14,327 nt of DNA from JBQTJJ01 sp052387235 (GTDB lineage: Bacteria > Actinomycetota > Acidimicrobiia > Acidimicrobiales > GCA-2861595): positions 1 through 14,327 of the forward strand of contig JBQTJJ010000077.1 in NCBI GenBank assembly GCA_052387235.1, in the 5' to 3' direction. Below the pieces are notes generated by a model. That model did not search any database. It had not been told where the DNA came from and saw only the letters and a program-made list of their open reading frames with translations. Shown here one piece after another: positions 1 through 7,178 of this stretch. Positions within the stretch are counted from its first letter, which is position 1; the number at the start of each line of letters is the position of its first letter. Position numbers and translations under genes: made by a program.

Positions 1-53
1 AGTGGGCCCGGCGGCGGATGGTGTCGACTCGCAGTCCCTAGCCGGTCTCGGCG

Positions 54-962
54 TCAGTCCTCCAGGTCGCCGCCGGCCGGCGCCTCCGGCTCGGCCGCCA
101 CGTCCGGCGCCTCCGGCTCGCCCGCCACCTCCGGCGCCTCCGGCTCGCCCGCCACCTCCGGCGCCTCCGCCAGCGGCGCCGGCACGGGCGGCTCCCCGCC
201 GGCCGGCGCCGGCACGGGCTGCAGCCCCCGCTCGGCCAGGGCCCGGGTGAACACGTACGCCAGGCCGAAGCCCAGTGCCAGGATGAGGGCGCCGCCGGCG
301 GCGTCGAGCCAGTAGTGGTTGGCCGTCACGACGATGGCGAACAGGGTGAGCAGCGGGTAGGTCAGCATCAGGCCCTTGGCCCACCGCCGGCGCAGCGCCG
401 GCACCAGCACGAAGGCGCACCACGACGACCAGGCGAAGTGGAGGCTGGGCATGGCCGCGTACTGGTTCGAGACCTTGGCCACCGGGCCCGAGTCGAACGA
501 CCACAGCCCGCCGAACACCTTCAGGGTGTCCACGAAACCGTGGTCGGGCGGCAGCAGCCGGGGCGGGGCCAGGGGGTAGAAGGCGAACCCGATCAGGGCC
601 AGGCCGGTGGTGAATGCGAGGGTGTTGCGCCACAGCGGGTAGCGGGCGCTCACCCGCCGGAACAGGTACACGAGCGCCACCACCGTCACGACGAAGTGGG
701 CCGTGCCGTAGAAGATGTTCCAGAAGCGGATGAAGCCGTCCCATCCCAGGAAGGCCTGCTGGACGGCCTCCTCGTGGTAGGTGCCGAGCCGCCGCTCGAT
801 CCGGATCACCTCGGCCGCGTTCCGTAGGGCCTCCCGGCTGGAGTCGGCGGCCACGCCCTCGTTGCGGATGAAGCTGTAGACGCCGTAGAAGGCGAGGATG
901 TACGCCACCTCCCGCCACCAGCGGAGGCGGGAGGCGCGGGGGCGTCGGTGCGCCCCGCTCAC
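54..962 (-). CDS. PAP2-superfamily membrane phosphatase / inositolphosphotransferase-like
   Basis: This is a 302-residue integral membrane protein of the PAP2 (type 2 phosphatidic acid phosphatase) superfamily, closest in layout to the Aur1/Ipt1-like branch. Members remove or transfer phosphate head groups of lipids or lipid carriers at the membrane. The visible core is MPSLHFAW (residues 171-178, His175) and TANHYWLD (213-220, His216 and Asp220), the usual second and third PAP2 motifs. A PLAPPRLLPP stretch (130-139) precedes them. About five or six hydrophobic segments lie between residues 20 and 240. The GTG start at 962 overlaps the stop of the upstream flippase-like gene as GTGA, so the two are probably translationally coupled. 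The tail (residues 267-295) is an acidic, proline-rich EAPEVAGEP repeat, likely disordered and cytoplasmic. The exact substrate cannot be read from the sequence. Confidence 0.88.
   Translation of the reverse strand: MSGAHRRPRASRLRWWREVAYILAFYGVYSFIRNEGVAADSSREALRNAAEVIRIERRLGTYHEEAVQQAFLGWDGFIRFWNIFYGTAHFVVTVVALVYLFRRVSARYPLWRNTLAFTTGLALIGFAFYPLAPPRLLPPDHGFVDTLKVFGGLWSFDSGPVAKVSNQYAAMPSLHFAWSSWCAFVLVPALRRRWAKGLMLTYPLLTLFAIVVTANHYWLDAAGGALILALGFGLAYVFTRALAERGLQPVPAPAGGEPPVPAPLAEAPEVAGEPEAPEVAGEPEAPDVAAEPEAPAGGDLED
79..168. repeat. 27-bp tandem repeat, about 3.3 copies, inside a coding tail
   Basis: Three units start at 79, 106 and 133, and a partial copy starts at 160. Each is 27 bases and begins GGCGCCTCC on the plus strand. 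Units 2 and 3 are identical; unit 1 differs at two positions. On the minus strand they encode 9-residue EAPEVAGEP-type units in the C-terminal tail of the PAP2 protein. The period is a multiple of three, so copy-number change would keep the frame. Confidence 0.9.
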
Positions 963-1915
963 GCGACGGCGCGGGCCCGGCTGCCGAGGGCGAAGGCGGG
1001 AGCACCCAGGAGGCTCACTCCCAGGTTCACGAAGTACACGAGCAGCCCCAGGGCGAAGGCGTCGGCCTGGGCCACGCCGAGCGGGTGGAGGAAGAACACC
1101 AGGGCCGCCTCCCTGGTACCGAGACCGCTCACCGTGAGGGGCAGGACCTGCACGATGGCGACCACGGGGAAGAAGGCCAGGATGGCCGTCCAGCCCACGG
1201 TGATGCCGAGGGCCTTGGCCGCCAGGAAGGCGGACAGCATCACGGCCAGCTGGTAGGCGAAGCCGGCGGTGAGGATCTCGAAGGCCAGCCCGGGCCGGCG
1301 CCGGACCCGGTCCAGGCCGAGGTGGACGGCGCCGGTGAAGCGGCGCCAGCCGGCGGTGCTGGTGAGGCGGCCACCGAAGCGGGGGCTGGCGGTGAGGGCC
1401 AGCACCACCACGAGGGCGGCAAGGGTGGCGATGGCCATCCACATGGCGGTCTGGGCCGGGACCGGGGCGTGGCGGCGCAGGCCCGGGTTCACCAGCAGGG
1501 CGGTGAGGGTGAGGACGGGCAGGACCAGCCAGCCCGTGAGGCGCTCCAGCACGATGGACGCCACCGCCGCCGGCGTGCGGCCGGTGGAGGCCGAGAGCCG
1601 GGAGGCCCGCAGCACGTCACCGCCGATGGTGGTGGGAAGGAAGTTGCCCACGAACATGCCGGCCAGGCAGTGCCCCACCAGGGCCGATGCCGACGGTGCC
1701 TCGTCCAGGGCCACCAGGACCCGCTGCCACCGCAGGGCGGCGAAGCCCACCCCCACGATGGTGGCGCCGGACGCGGCGGCCAGCCACAGGAAGGTGGTGG
1801 TGCTCCACGGCGGCACGCGCAGCTGCGACAGGTGCACGTGGCCGCTCAGCCAGACGAGCATGGCGACCGTGGCCACCAGCCGTACGGCGGGCGTACCCCA
1901 TCTCCTCCAGTCCAC
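959..1915 (-). CDS. Flippase-like membrane protein (LPG_synthase_TM / YbhN family)
   Basis: A 318-residue multi-pass membrane protein of the lysylphosphatidylglycerol-synthase transmembrane (YbhN/AglD2-like) family. Members are thought to move or modify lipid-linked substrates across the membrane. The family hallmark is visible at residues 88-107, where FVGNFLPTTIGGD is followed by VLRASRLS, with ERLTGW at 124-129. About eight hydrophobic helices span residues 10-310, with a more polar loop at roughly 190-215. The GTG start at 1915 has a purine-rich Shine-Dalgarno (AGGGGGAG) about 5 bases upstream. The gene overlaps the downstream PAP2 gene by four bases, suggesting a two-gene lipid module. 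It lacks the soluble aminoacyl-transferase domain of true MprF, so lysyl transfer is unlikely. The actual substrate is unknown. Confidence 0.87.
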   Translation of the reverse strand: MDWRRWGTPAVRLVATVAMLVWLSGHVHLSQLRVPPWSTTTFLWLAAASGATIVGVGFAALRWQRVLVALDEAPSASALVGHCLAGMFVGNFLPTTIGGDVLRASRLSASTGRTPAAVASIVLERLTGWLVLPVLTLTALLVNPGLRRHAPVPAQTAMWMAIATLAALVVVLALTASPRFGGRLTSTAGWRRFTGAVHLGLDRVRRRPGLAFEILTAGFAYQLAVMLSAFLAAKALGITVGWTAILAFFPVVAIVQVLPLTVSGLGTREAALVFFLHPLGVAQADAFALGLLVYFVNLGVSLLGAPAFALGSRARAVA

Positions 1916-1940
1916 GTGGCTCCCCCTGGTCGACGCCTCC

Positions 1941-1947
1941 TAGGTTA
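1941..1947. promoter_or_regulatory. Overlapping divergent -10 boxes in a 40-bp gap
   Basis: The gap 1916-1955 between the divergent flippase-like and lipoprotein genes contains TAGGTT (1941-1946) on the plus strand, 9 bases before the lipoprotein ATG. On the minus strand it contains TAACCT (1947 down to 1942), 26 bases before the GTG at 1915. Both fit the actinobacterial TANNNT pattern. If both are used, the two promoters share bases and polymerases would compete. No clear -35 boxes are seen. The call is inferred from pattern and spacing only. Confidence 0.35.
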
Positions 1948-1955
1948 AACGGCTC

Positions 1956-2537
1956 ATGGCCCGATTGTTCGCGCTGCTCACTCTCGCCGCGATCTCGCTC
2001 TCCGTGGCGGCCTGCGGCGCCGACCGCACCGGGGGCCCGAAGGGGGCGCCGGCCGAGGTCGTGGGGGCGGCCGCGGACCGCACCCTGGCCGCCGGCCAGG
2101 CCAGGTTCGACGTCTCGGCGCCCGACGCCCGGCGGTCCGGCACCATCCGGTTCGCCTCGCCCCCGCAGCCCCCGGCCGCGGCCGGTCCCTACCCGGAGCT
2201 GGACGACCCGGCGTCGGTGGTCGACCTGGTCAGGGGCGCCCTCGCCGTGGAGTCCTACGGCGGGGCGGCGGTGCGGGGGGCGTCCACGTTCCGGTACGAG
2301 CTCGTCATCAACGTGGAGCGGGCCGTGGTGGAGAGCCCGGCGGCCAGGCGGCCGGCCATGAAGGAGTTCGCCCGCCGGCTGGGGGCCGCGGCCTTCTACG
2401 CCGACGTCTGGATCGACGCCGACGGCCGGCTGCGCCGGGTCCAGGTGCCGGTGGACAAGTCCACCGAGCGCCCGGCCGCCCGCTCCCGGGCCATGCCGGC
2501 CCTGGTGACGGTGGACTTCTTCGGGTACCCGGCCTGA
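1956..2537 (+). CDS. Secreted lipoprotein of unknown function
   Basis: A 193-residue predicted lipoprotein. The N-terminus is a type II signal peptide: a short basic start (MAR), a hydrophobic stretch, and a lipobox VAAC with Cys20 as the lipidated residue. The mature part has no catalytic motif I recognise. It has a low-complexity, proline- and alanine-rich region (about 65-77) and a C-terminal segment with alternating strands (about 130-190, including DVWIDADGRLRRVQVPV). That segment resembles the last strands of the LppX/LprG-type or LolA-like lipoproteins of actinobacteria, which bind lipids. The resemblance is weak and is an inference. The ATG at 1956 lies close behind a possible -10, so the transcript may be nearly leaderless. 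The preceding divergent genes also act on lipids, which fits an envelope role. Confidence 0.8.
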   Translation: MARLFALLTLAAISLSVAACGADRTGGPKGAPAEVVGAAADRTLAAGQARFDVSAPDARRSGTIRFASPPQPPAAAGPYPELDDPASVVDLVRGALAVESYGGAAVRGASTFRYELVINVERAVVESPAARRPAMKEFARRLGAAAFYADVWIDADGRLRRVQVPVDKSTERPAARSRAMPALVTVDFFGYPA

Positions 2538-2574
2538 CCGCCGGCCGGGGGCCGGGAGGCGGGGAGGCCGGCGG
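2538..2574 (+). terminator. GC-rich hairpin after the lipoprotein gene
   Basis: A perfect 9-bp inverted repeat (CCGCCGGCC at 2538-2546 and GGCCGGCGG at 2566-2574) begins directly after the lipoprotein stop and ends just before the tldD -10 box. There is no T-tract, so this is a weak intrinsic-terminator candidate. In DNA this GC-rich it could also be chance. Confidence 0.3.
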
Positions 2575-2586
2575 TACGCTGGCCCG
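2575..2586 (+). promoter_or_regulatory. Leaderless-type promoter of tldD (TACGCT-N6-GTG)
   Basis: TACGCT at 2575-2580 matches TANNNT and is followed by exactly six bases and then the GTG start. That spacing places the transcription start at or next to the start codon. There is no Shine-Dalgarno at a usable distance (the nearest purine-rich stretch is about 20 bases away), which supports leaderless translation. The same layout precedes galU and moaC in this window. Confidence 0.5.
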
Positions 2587-3993
2587 GTGCTCGATCCCTC
2601 CGTGCTCCAACGCGCGCTCGGCACCGCCCTGCGGACCGGCGGCGACTTCGCCGAGGTGTTCGTGGAGGACAAGCGCACCTCCTCCGCCCGGCTGGACGAC
2701 CGCAGGGTCGAGGAGCTGACCTCGGGGAGAGACCGGGGTGCCGGCATCCGGGTCGTGGTGGGCGACACCACCGGCTTCGCCCACACCAGCGACCTGAGCG
2801 AGGAGGGGCTGAGGCGGGCGGCCGAGGCCGCCGGCGCCGCGGCCCGCGGCGGCGGTGGCGGCGTGCGCACGGTCGCACTTTCCGCCGGGACGCCGGCGCC
2901 GTCGCCCTACGAGGCCCGGGTCCGGCCCGAGGACGTGGCCAAGGCCCGCAAGGTGGAGCTGCTGCAGCGGGCCGACGACGCGGCCCGGTCCGGTGCCGGC
3001 GCCGCCGCCATCCAGCAGGTGAGCGCCGGCTTCGCCGACTCCAGCCGGCGCATCCAGATCGCCAACTCCGAGGGCCTGCTGGCCGACGACGAGGTGGTGC
3101 GGACCCGCTTCGGCGTGTCGGCCGTGGCCCGGGGCGACACCGGCATGCAGACCGGCTACGAGGCGGTGGCCCGCACCATGGGCTTCGAGATCTTCGACGA
3201 GCTCGACGTCGAGGAGGTGGCGCACAAGGCCACGGCCCGGGCCCTGGCCAAGCTGGCGGCCCGGCCGGCGCCGAGCGGGCTGGTGCCCGTCGTCATCGCC
3301 GCCGGGCGGGGCGCGGTGCTGTTCCACGAGGCGTGCGGCCACGGCCTGGAGGCCGACCACATCGAGAAGCAGTCGTCCGTGTACCACGGCCGGGTGGGAG
3401 AGGCCGTGGCCAGCCCCCACGTCACCCTGGTCGACGACGGCACCATGGGCCGGGAGTGGGGCGCCTTCGCCATCGACGACGAGGGCCGCCCGGCCCAGCG
3501 CAACGTGCTGATCGAGAACGGCGTGCTCACCGAGTACATGTGGGACCACCTGCGGTCCCGGAAGGCGGGCCGGGCCGCGTCGTCCGGCAACGGCCGACGC
3601 CAGAGCTACCAGGACCTGCCCATGGTGCGCATGACCAACACCTACCTGCTGGCCGGCGAGGAGGACCCCGAGGAGCTGCTGCGCCAGACGCCGCACGGGG
3701 TGTACGTGGCCCAGATGGGCGGCGGCCAGGTCAACACCGCCACCGGCGACTTCGTGTTCGGGATGACCGAGGCCTACCTGATCGAGAACGGCGAGATCAC
3801 CCACCCGCTGCGCGACGCCAACCTCATCGGCAACGGGCCCGAGGTGCTGCGCAACATCGACGCCGTGGCCAACGACTTCGCCATGGCCGGCGGCGGCGGC
3901 ATGTGCGGCAAGAACGGCCAGGCCGTGCCGGTCGGGATGGGCCAGCCCACCCTGCGGGTCACCGGCGTGACCGTGGGCGGCACCGCCCGGTGA
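2587..3993 (+). CDS. tldD: TldD metalloprotease subunit
   Basis: A 468-residue TldD-family zinc protease. TldD pairs with TldE/PmbA to form a heteromeric protease that degrades unfolded peptides. In some bacteria it trims ribosomally made peptides such as microcin B17 and acts on the CcdA antitoxin. The metal site is visible as HEACGH (residues 247-252, HExxxH) followed by GLEAD. A conserved cysteine (Cys440 in MCGKNGQ) near the C-terminus is the expected third metal ligand. The length is normal for the family. The GTG start at 2587 fits the family N-terminus and lies six bases after a -10 box. The stop overlaps the tldE start as GTGA, so the partners are coupled at translation. No peptide substrate gene is visible nearby. 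Confidence 0.95.
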   Translation: MLDPSVLQRALGTALRTGGDFAEVFVEDKRTSSARLDDRRVEELTSGRDRGAGIRVVVGDTTGFAHTSDLSEEGLRRAAEAAGAAARGGGGGVRTVALSAGTPAPSPYEARVRPEDVAKARKVELLQRADDAARSGAGAAAIQQVSAGFADSSRRIQIANSEGLLADDEVVRTRFGVSAVARGDTGMQTGYEAVARTMGFEIFDELDVEEVAHKATARALAKLAARPAPSGLVPVVIAAGRGAVLFHEACGHGLEADHIEKQSSVYHGRVGEAVASPHVTLVDDGTMGREWGAFAIDDEGRPAQRNVLIENGVLTEYMWDHLRSRKAGRAASSGNGRRQSYQDLPMVRMTNTYLLAGEEDPEELLRQTPHGVYVAQMGGGQVNTATGDFVFGMTEAYLIENGEITHPLRDANLIGNGPEVLRNIDAVANDFAMAGGGGMCGKNGQAVPVGMGQPTLRVTGVTVGGTAR

Positions 3994-5336
3994 GCACCCC
4001 TCTGCTCGAGCTCGCCACGCGGGTGGCGGGCTGGGCGCGCGACGGCGAGCAGGTCGAGGCCTACGTGAGCCGGCGCTCGGACACCGACGTGGTGGTCTAC
4101 GACGGCGAGATCGAGTCGCTCTCGTCGGCCACGTCGGAGGGCGTGGGCATCCGGGTCATCGCCGGCGGCCGGCAAGGCTTCGCCTACGCCGGCTCCCTCG
4201 ACCCGGCGGTGGTGGAGGAGACGCTGGCCGAGGCCCGCGACAACGCCGGGTTCGGCACCGTCGACCCCCACCTGGGCCTGGCCGAGCCCGACGGCGTGGC
4301 CGCCGCCGACCTCGACCTGTGGCGGGAGGACCTGGCCTCGTTCCCGGCCGCGTCCAAGATCGAGCTGGCCATGGAGCTGGAGCGCCAGGTCCGGGCCGGC
4401 GACCCGCGGATCCGCTCGGTGGAGTCGTCCAACTACGGCGACGGCGCCGGCGAGTCGGCCGTGGCCACCAGCACCGGCGTCACCGCGTCCACCCGCCGCA
4501 CCGGGTGCCACATCTCGGCCTACGCCCTGGCCGGCGACGGCGACGAGACCCAGACCGGCGGCGGCTACTCGGTGGGTCGCGGCCCGGCCGACCTCGACGT
4601 GGCCAAGGCCGCGGGCGACGCCGTGGAGCGCTCCACCCGCCTGCTGGGCGCCACCAAGCCGGCGTCGGCCCGTCTCACCGTCGTCCTCGACAACCGCGTC
4701 ACCACCACGCTGCTGGCCATCCTGGCCGGGACCTTGAGCGGGGAGTCGGTGCTGAAGGGCCGCTCGCTGTTCGCCAACCGGGTGGGGGAGGAGGTGGCGG
4801 TGCCGGCGCTCACGCTCGTCGACGACCCCACCGACCCCGACGCCTACGGCGCCTCCGCCTACGACGCCGAGGGCCTGGCCTGCCGGCGCAACGTCCTCAT
4901 CAGCGGCGGCGTCCTGCGCGGCTTCGTCTACAACACCTACGCCGGCCGGCGGGCCGGCGTCGCGTCCACCGGGTCGGCGGTGCGGGGCGGGTTCAAGTCC
5001 GGGCCGGGCGTGGGGTGCCGGGCCCTGAGCCTGGCGCCCGGCACCGAGAGCCAGGCCGAGATCCTGGCCCGGCTGGGCGACGGCGTGCTGATCCAGTCGG
5101 TCACCGGCGTGCACTCGGGGGTGAACCCGGTGAGCGGCGACTTCTCGGTGGGCGCCGAGGGCCTGCTGTTCCGGGGCGGCGAGCTGGCCGGGCCGGTGCG
5201 GGAGATCACCATCGCCTCCACCATCCAGCGCATGCTGCGGGACGTGGTGGCCATCGGCGACGACCTCGAGTGGCTCCCGGGCTCGGCTGCGGGCGTCACC
5301 GTGGCCGTCGCCGACATGAGCATGAGCGGCGCCTGA
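3990..5336 (+). CDS. tldE: TldE/PmbA protease partner subunit
   Basis: A 448-residue PmbA/TldE-family protein, homologous in fold to TldD but without an HExxxH motif, as expected for the partner that lacks the metal. The N-terminal part (DGEIESLSSATSEGVGIRV, about 32-50) and the C-terminal part (GVHSGVNPVSGDFSVGAEG, about 374-392) are typical family signatures. The second helps shape the substrate channel of the TldD/TldE complex. The GTG at 3990 overlaps the TldD stop by four bases, which gives coupled, roughly equal synthesis of the two subunits. Length is as usual for the family, and no break or frameshift is seen. The gene symbol pmbA is equivalent. Confidence 0.94.
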   Translation: MSTPLLELATRVAGWARDGEQVEAYVSRRSDTDVVVYDGEIESLSSATSEGVGIRVIAGGRQGFAYAGSLDPAVVEETLAEARDNAGFGTVDPHLGLAEPDGVAAADLDLWREDLASFPAASKIELAMELERQVRAGDPRIRSVESSNYGDGAGESAVATSTGVTASTRRTGCHISAYALAGDGDETQTGGGYSVGRGPADLDVAKAAGDAVERSTRLLGATKPASARLTVVLDNRVTTTLLAILAGTLSGESVLKGRSLFANRVGEEVAVPALTLVDDPTDPDAYGASAYDAEGLACRRNVLISGGVLRGFVYNTYAGRRAGVASTGSAVRGGFKSGPGVGCRALSLAPGTESQAEILARLGDGVLIQSVTGVHSGVNPVSGDFSVGAEGLLFRGGELAGPVREITIASTIQRMLRDVVAIGDDLEWLPGSAAGVTVAVADMSMSGA

Positions 5337-5367
5337 CGGCCCTCGGCCGCCGGCTCCTTCCCGCCCC

Positions 5368-6201
5368 TTGCCCATCCTCCACGCCATCGTCCTCGGCATC
5401 GTCCAGGGCCTCACCGAGTTCCTGCCGGTGTCGTCGAGCGGGCACCTCATCGTGGTGCCGTGGCTGTTCGGGTGGGAGGAGCTCACCCGCAACCCGGAGC
5501 TGCACCGCACCTTCGACGTGGCGCTGCACATCGGCACCTTCGCCGGCGCACTGGCCTACTTCCGGGGCGACATCGCCACCTTCGCCGGCGCGGCGTGGCG
5601 GTCGGTGCGCCGGCGCCGGGTCGAGGAGCCCGACGAGCGGCTGGCGTGGCTGCTGCTGCTGTCGTCGCTGCCGGCCGGCGCCGTGGGCGTGGTGCTGGAC
5701 TCGGTGGTGGAGGAGCACCTGGGCGCGGAGTGGCTCATCGGCGTGATGCTGATCGTGTTCGGCGTCGTGCTGTTCCTGGCCGACCGCCTGCCCGGCTCCC
5801 GGGACGAGGGGTCGTTCGGCCTGCGGGAGGCGCTGTGGATGGGCGGGGCCCAGGCCCTGGCCCTGCAGCCCGGCGTCTCCCGCTCCGGCGCCACCATGTC
5901 CATGGCCCGCCGCCTCGGCTTCACCCGCGAGGCCGCGGCCCGCCTCTCGTTCCTCATGGCCCTGCCCATCATCGGCGGCGTCGGCGTCTACAAGGGCCTG
6001 GACGTGGCCGCCGGCGCCGGCATCCCCGCCGACTTCCGCGCCGCCTTCGCCTGGGGGATGCTCGCCTCCGCCGTCACCGGCTTCCTCGCCGTGTGGGGCC
6101 TCCTCCGCCTCGTCCGCACCCGCTCCTTCACCCCCTTCGTCGCCTACCGGGTGGCCGCCGGCGCCGCCGTCCTCGCCCTCGTCCCGTTCATATCCCAGTA
6201 G
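5368..6201 (+). CDS. uppP: Undecaprenyl-diphosphate phosphatase (UppP/BacA)
   Basis: A 277-residue membrane enzyme that removes one phosphate from undecaprenyl diphosphate, recycling the lipid carrier for peptidoglycan and other envelope polymers. Loss or overproduction changes bacitracin sensitivity in known cases. Both active-site motifs are present: LTEFLPVSSSGH (residues 15-26, Glu17 and His26) and PGVSRSGAT (168-176, Arg172). About seven or eight hydrophobic helices are visible. The TTG start at 5368 gives the usual family beginning with a short lead into AIVLGIVQG. No strong Shine-Dalgarno is seen. The gene starts 31 bases after tldE and may be cotranscribed with it. Its last codons and TAG stop lie in a 39-base palindrome, so the last residues (FISQ) may derive from the repeat. 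It overlaps the convergent nuclease gene by 14 bases. Confidence 0.95.
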   Translation: MPILHAIVLGIVQGLTEFLPVSSSGHLIVVPWLFGWEELTRNPELHRTFDVALHIGTFAGALAYFRGDIATFAGAAWRSVRRRRVEEPDERLAWLLLLSSLPAGAVGVVLDSVVEEHLGAEWLIGVMLIVFGVVLFLADRLPGSRDEGSFGLREALWMGGAQALALQPGVSRSGATMSMARRLGFTREAAARLSFLMALPIIGGVGVYKGLDVAAGAGIPADFRAAFAWGMLASAVTGFLAVWGLLRLVRTRSFTPFVAYRVAAGAAVLALVPFISQ

Positions 6202-7114
6202 TGGTCCACCTGCTGGTCCACTTCTGGGATCTGAACAGGTGGAGCTGGCGGAGCACGTCCGGCGCGGGCGTCCGGGAGGTGACGAACAGGACCTTCCACC
6301 CCGCCTCGGCATAGGCGTTCACCTTGTCGTGGTCGTGGTCCCAGACCTCCCGTTCGCGGTGCACGTCCCAGCCGTCCACCTCCACGCCCACCCGCTCCAG
6401 CGGCCAGGCGAAGTCGAGCAGGAGCACCCGCCGGCCGACGACGACCTGGTGCTGCAACGCCGGCGGCCGCATCCCGGCCCTGGTCAGGGTCCGGAGCCAG
6501 CGGTCCTCCAGGCCGCTGTCACCGCCGGCCCGATCGGCGAGGACCGACCGCAGGTTCCCGGTGCCCGGCCGGCCGCGGCCGCCATGGAGCACCAGCTGGC
6601 GCTCGAGGTCACGCGGCGAGCAGAGCCGCCGGCGGCACGCGTGCGTCACGATCGTGGCGAGCAGCGAGCGATCGATGCTGCCGGCGAGGTCGAGGATCGT
6701 GCGGGCCGGGCTGGTGGCCCGGAACCCGTCGACCCGGACGACCTCGTCCCGTCCCAGGTGGGCCGACGCGTGGCAGCGGGCCCCTTCGAGGCGAAGCTTC
6801 CCGGCCGGCGAGGTCAGGTCGACCGCCCCGGGCAGGATGCCGGGAAGGCGGTGCAGGCCCGCCGCGGCCCGGTGGGAGACCACCACCCGGTCATCCCCGG
6901 CGGCGAGGTAGGCGGCCATGAGCGGCCTCCACTCCGACGGCGGATGGCCGGCGACCGCCATCACCCCGCGGCGGACCGCCACGAGGTACCCGGCGGCGAC
7001 GGCCCGCTTCAGCGTGCTGCGGCTCGCCCCGATCGCGTGGATCTGCGCCACGGTCGCCAGGCCGAGTTGTGCCTCGGCCAGCCGGGTGAGCCGCTTCCAG
7101 TGCTCCGGTCGCAA
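6188..7114 (-). CDS. AbiEi-like winged-helix plus DUF559 (Vsr-like) nuclease-domain protein
   Basis: A 308-residue two-domain protein. Residues about 8-90 look like the AbiEi-antitoxin-type winged helix seen in type IV toxin-antitoxin families (TVAQIHAIGASRSTLKRAV, then a GYL..VRRGV turn). Residues about 200-295 match DUF559, a relative of very-short-patch-repair and other PD-(D/E)XK nucleases. Candidate catalytic residues are Glu203, Asp234 (LLLDFAWP) and Glu245/Asp247 (VEVDG), followed by a HREREVWDHDHDK helix and the strand GWKVLFV. No toxin partner gene lies beside it. The TTG start at 7114 is set by a strong Shine-Dalgarno (AAGGAGG, 7127 down to 7121) six bases upstream. The gene is bounded by two copies of a palindrome, and its last 14 or so residues are encoded inside one of them. 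The biological role is unknown. Cassette-like mobility is an inference. Confidence 0.85.
   Translation of the reverse strand: MRPEHWKRLTRLAEAQLGLATVAQIHAIGASRSTLKRAVAAGYLVAVRRGVMAVAGHPPSEWRPLMAAYLAAGDDRVVVSHRAAAGLHRLPGILPGAVDLTSPAGKLRLEGARCHASAHLGRDEVVRVDGFRATSPARTILDLAGSIDRSLLATIVTHACRRRLCSPRDLERQLVLHGGRGRPGTGNLRSVLADRAGGDSGLEDRWLRTLTRAGMRPPALQHQVVVGRRVLLLDFAWPLERVGVEVDGWDVHREREVWDHDHDKVNAYAEAGWKVLFVTSRTPAPDVLRQLHLFRSQKWTSRWTTTGI
6192..6230. repeat. 39-bp palindromic repeat, copy A
   Basis: An imperfect palindrome with 13-base arms (ATCCCAGTAGTGG and CCACTTCTGGGAT, one mismatch) and a 13-base centre. It contains the uppP stop codon and the final codons of the convergent nuclease gene. It matches copy B at 33 of 39 positions in direct orientation. 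In inverted orientation an 18-base stretch (6218-6235 against 7126-7143) matches perfectly. As RNA it could form a hairpin at the 3' ends of both convergent genes, but no T-tract follows. Confidence 0.85.
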
Positions 7115-7130
7115 CGTCTTCCTCCTTCAG

Positions 7131-7169
7131 ATCCCAGAAGTGGGTCACCTGTTGGCCCACTACTGGGAT
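7131..7169. repeat. 39-bp palindromic repeat, copy B
   Basis: The second copy of the palindrome, with arms ATCCCAGAAGTGG and CCACTACTGGGAT (one mismatch). It lies just upstream of the nuclease gene's Shine-Dalgarno and ten bases beyond the 3' end of the SAF-domain gene. With copy A it brackets a 978-base unit (6192-7169) holding only the nuclease gene. It may also serve as a hairpin at the end of the SAF-gene transcript. Confidence 0.85.
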
Positions 7170-7178
7170 GTGGACGGG

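Noticed and set aside
79..168. CRISPR-like repeat array
   Set aside because: The repeats are directly tandem without spacers and stay in frame within a coding sequence.
2..250. Proline/alanine-rich open frame on the plus strand at the left edge
   Set aside because: It is the antisense shadow of the repetitive PAP2 tail; its composition mirrors the 27-bp repeat and it has no domain.
3333..5336. Long plus-strand frame apparently fusing upstream sequence to TldE
   Set aside because: Its first part reads tldD out of frame with Arg/Gly/Pro-rich translation; the real start is the GTG at 3990, overlapping the tldD stop.
2587..5336. RiPP (peptide natural product) gene cluster around TldD/TldE
   Set aside because: No precursor peptide, modifying enzyme or transporter is visible nearby; the pair is common in ordinary bacterial genomes.
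6192..6230. Simple Rho-independent terminator between convergent genes
   Set aside because: No T-tract on either side, and a near-identical copy lies 5' of the nuclease gene, where a plain terminator would not be expected; a repeat element explains both better. A termination role remains possible.
6188..7114. Type IV toxin-antitoxin pair
   Set aside because: Only the AbiEi-like part is present, fused to a nuclease-type domain; no AbiEii nucleotidyltransferase gene lies beside it.
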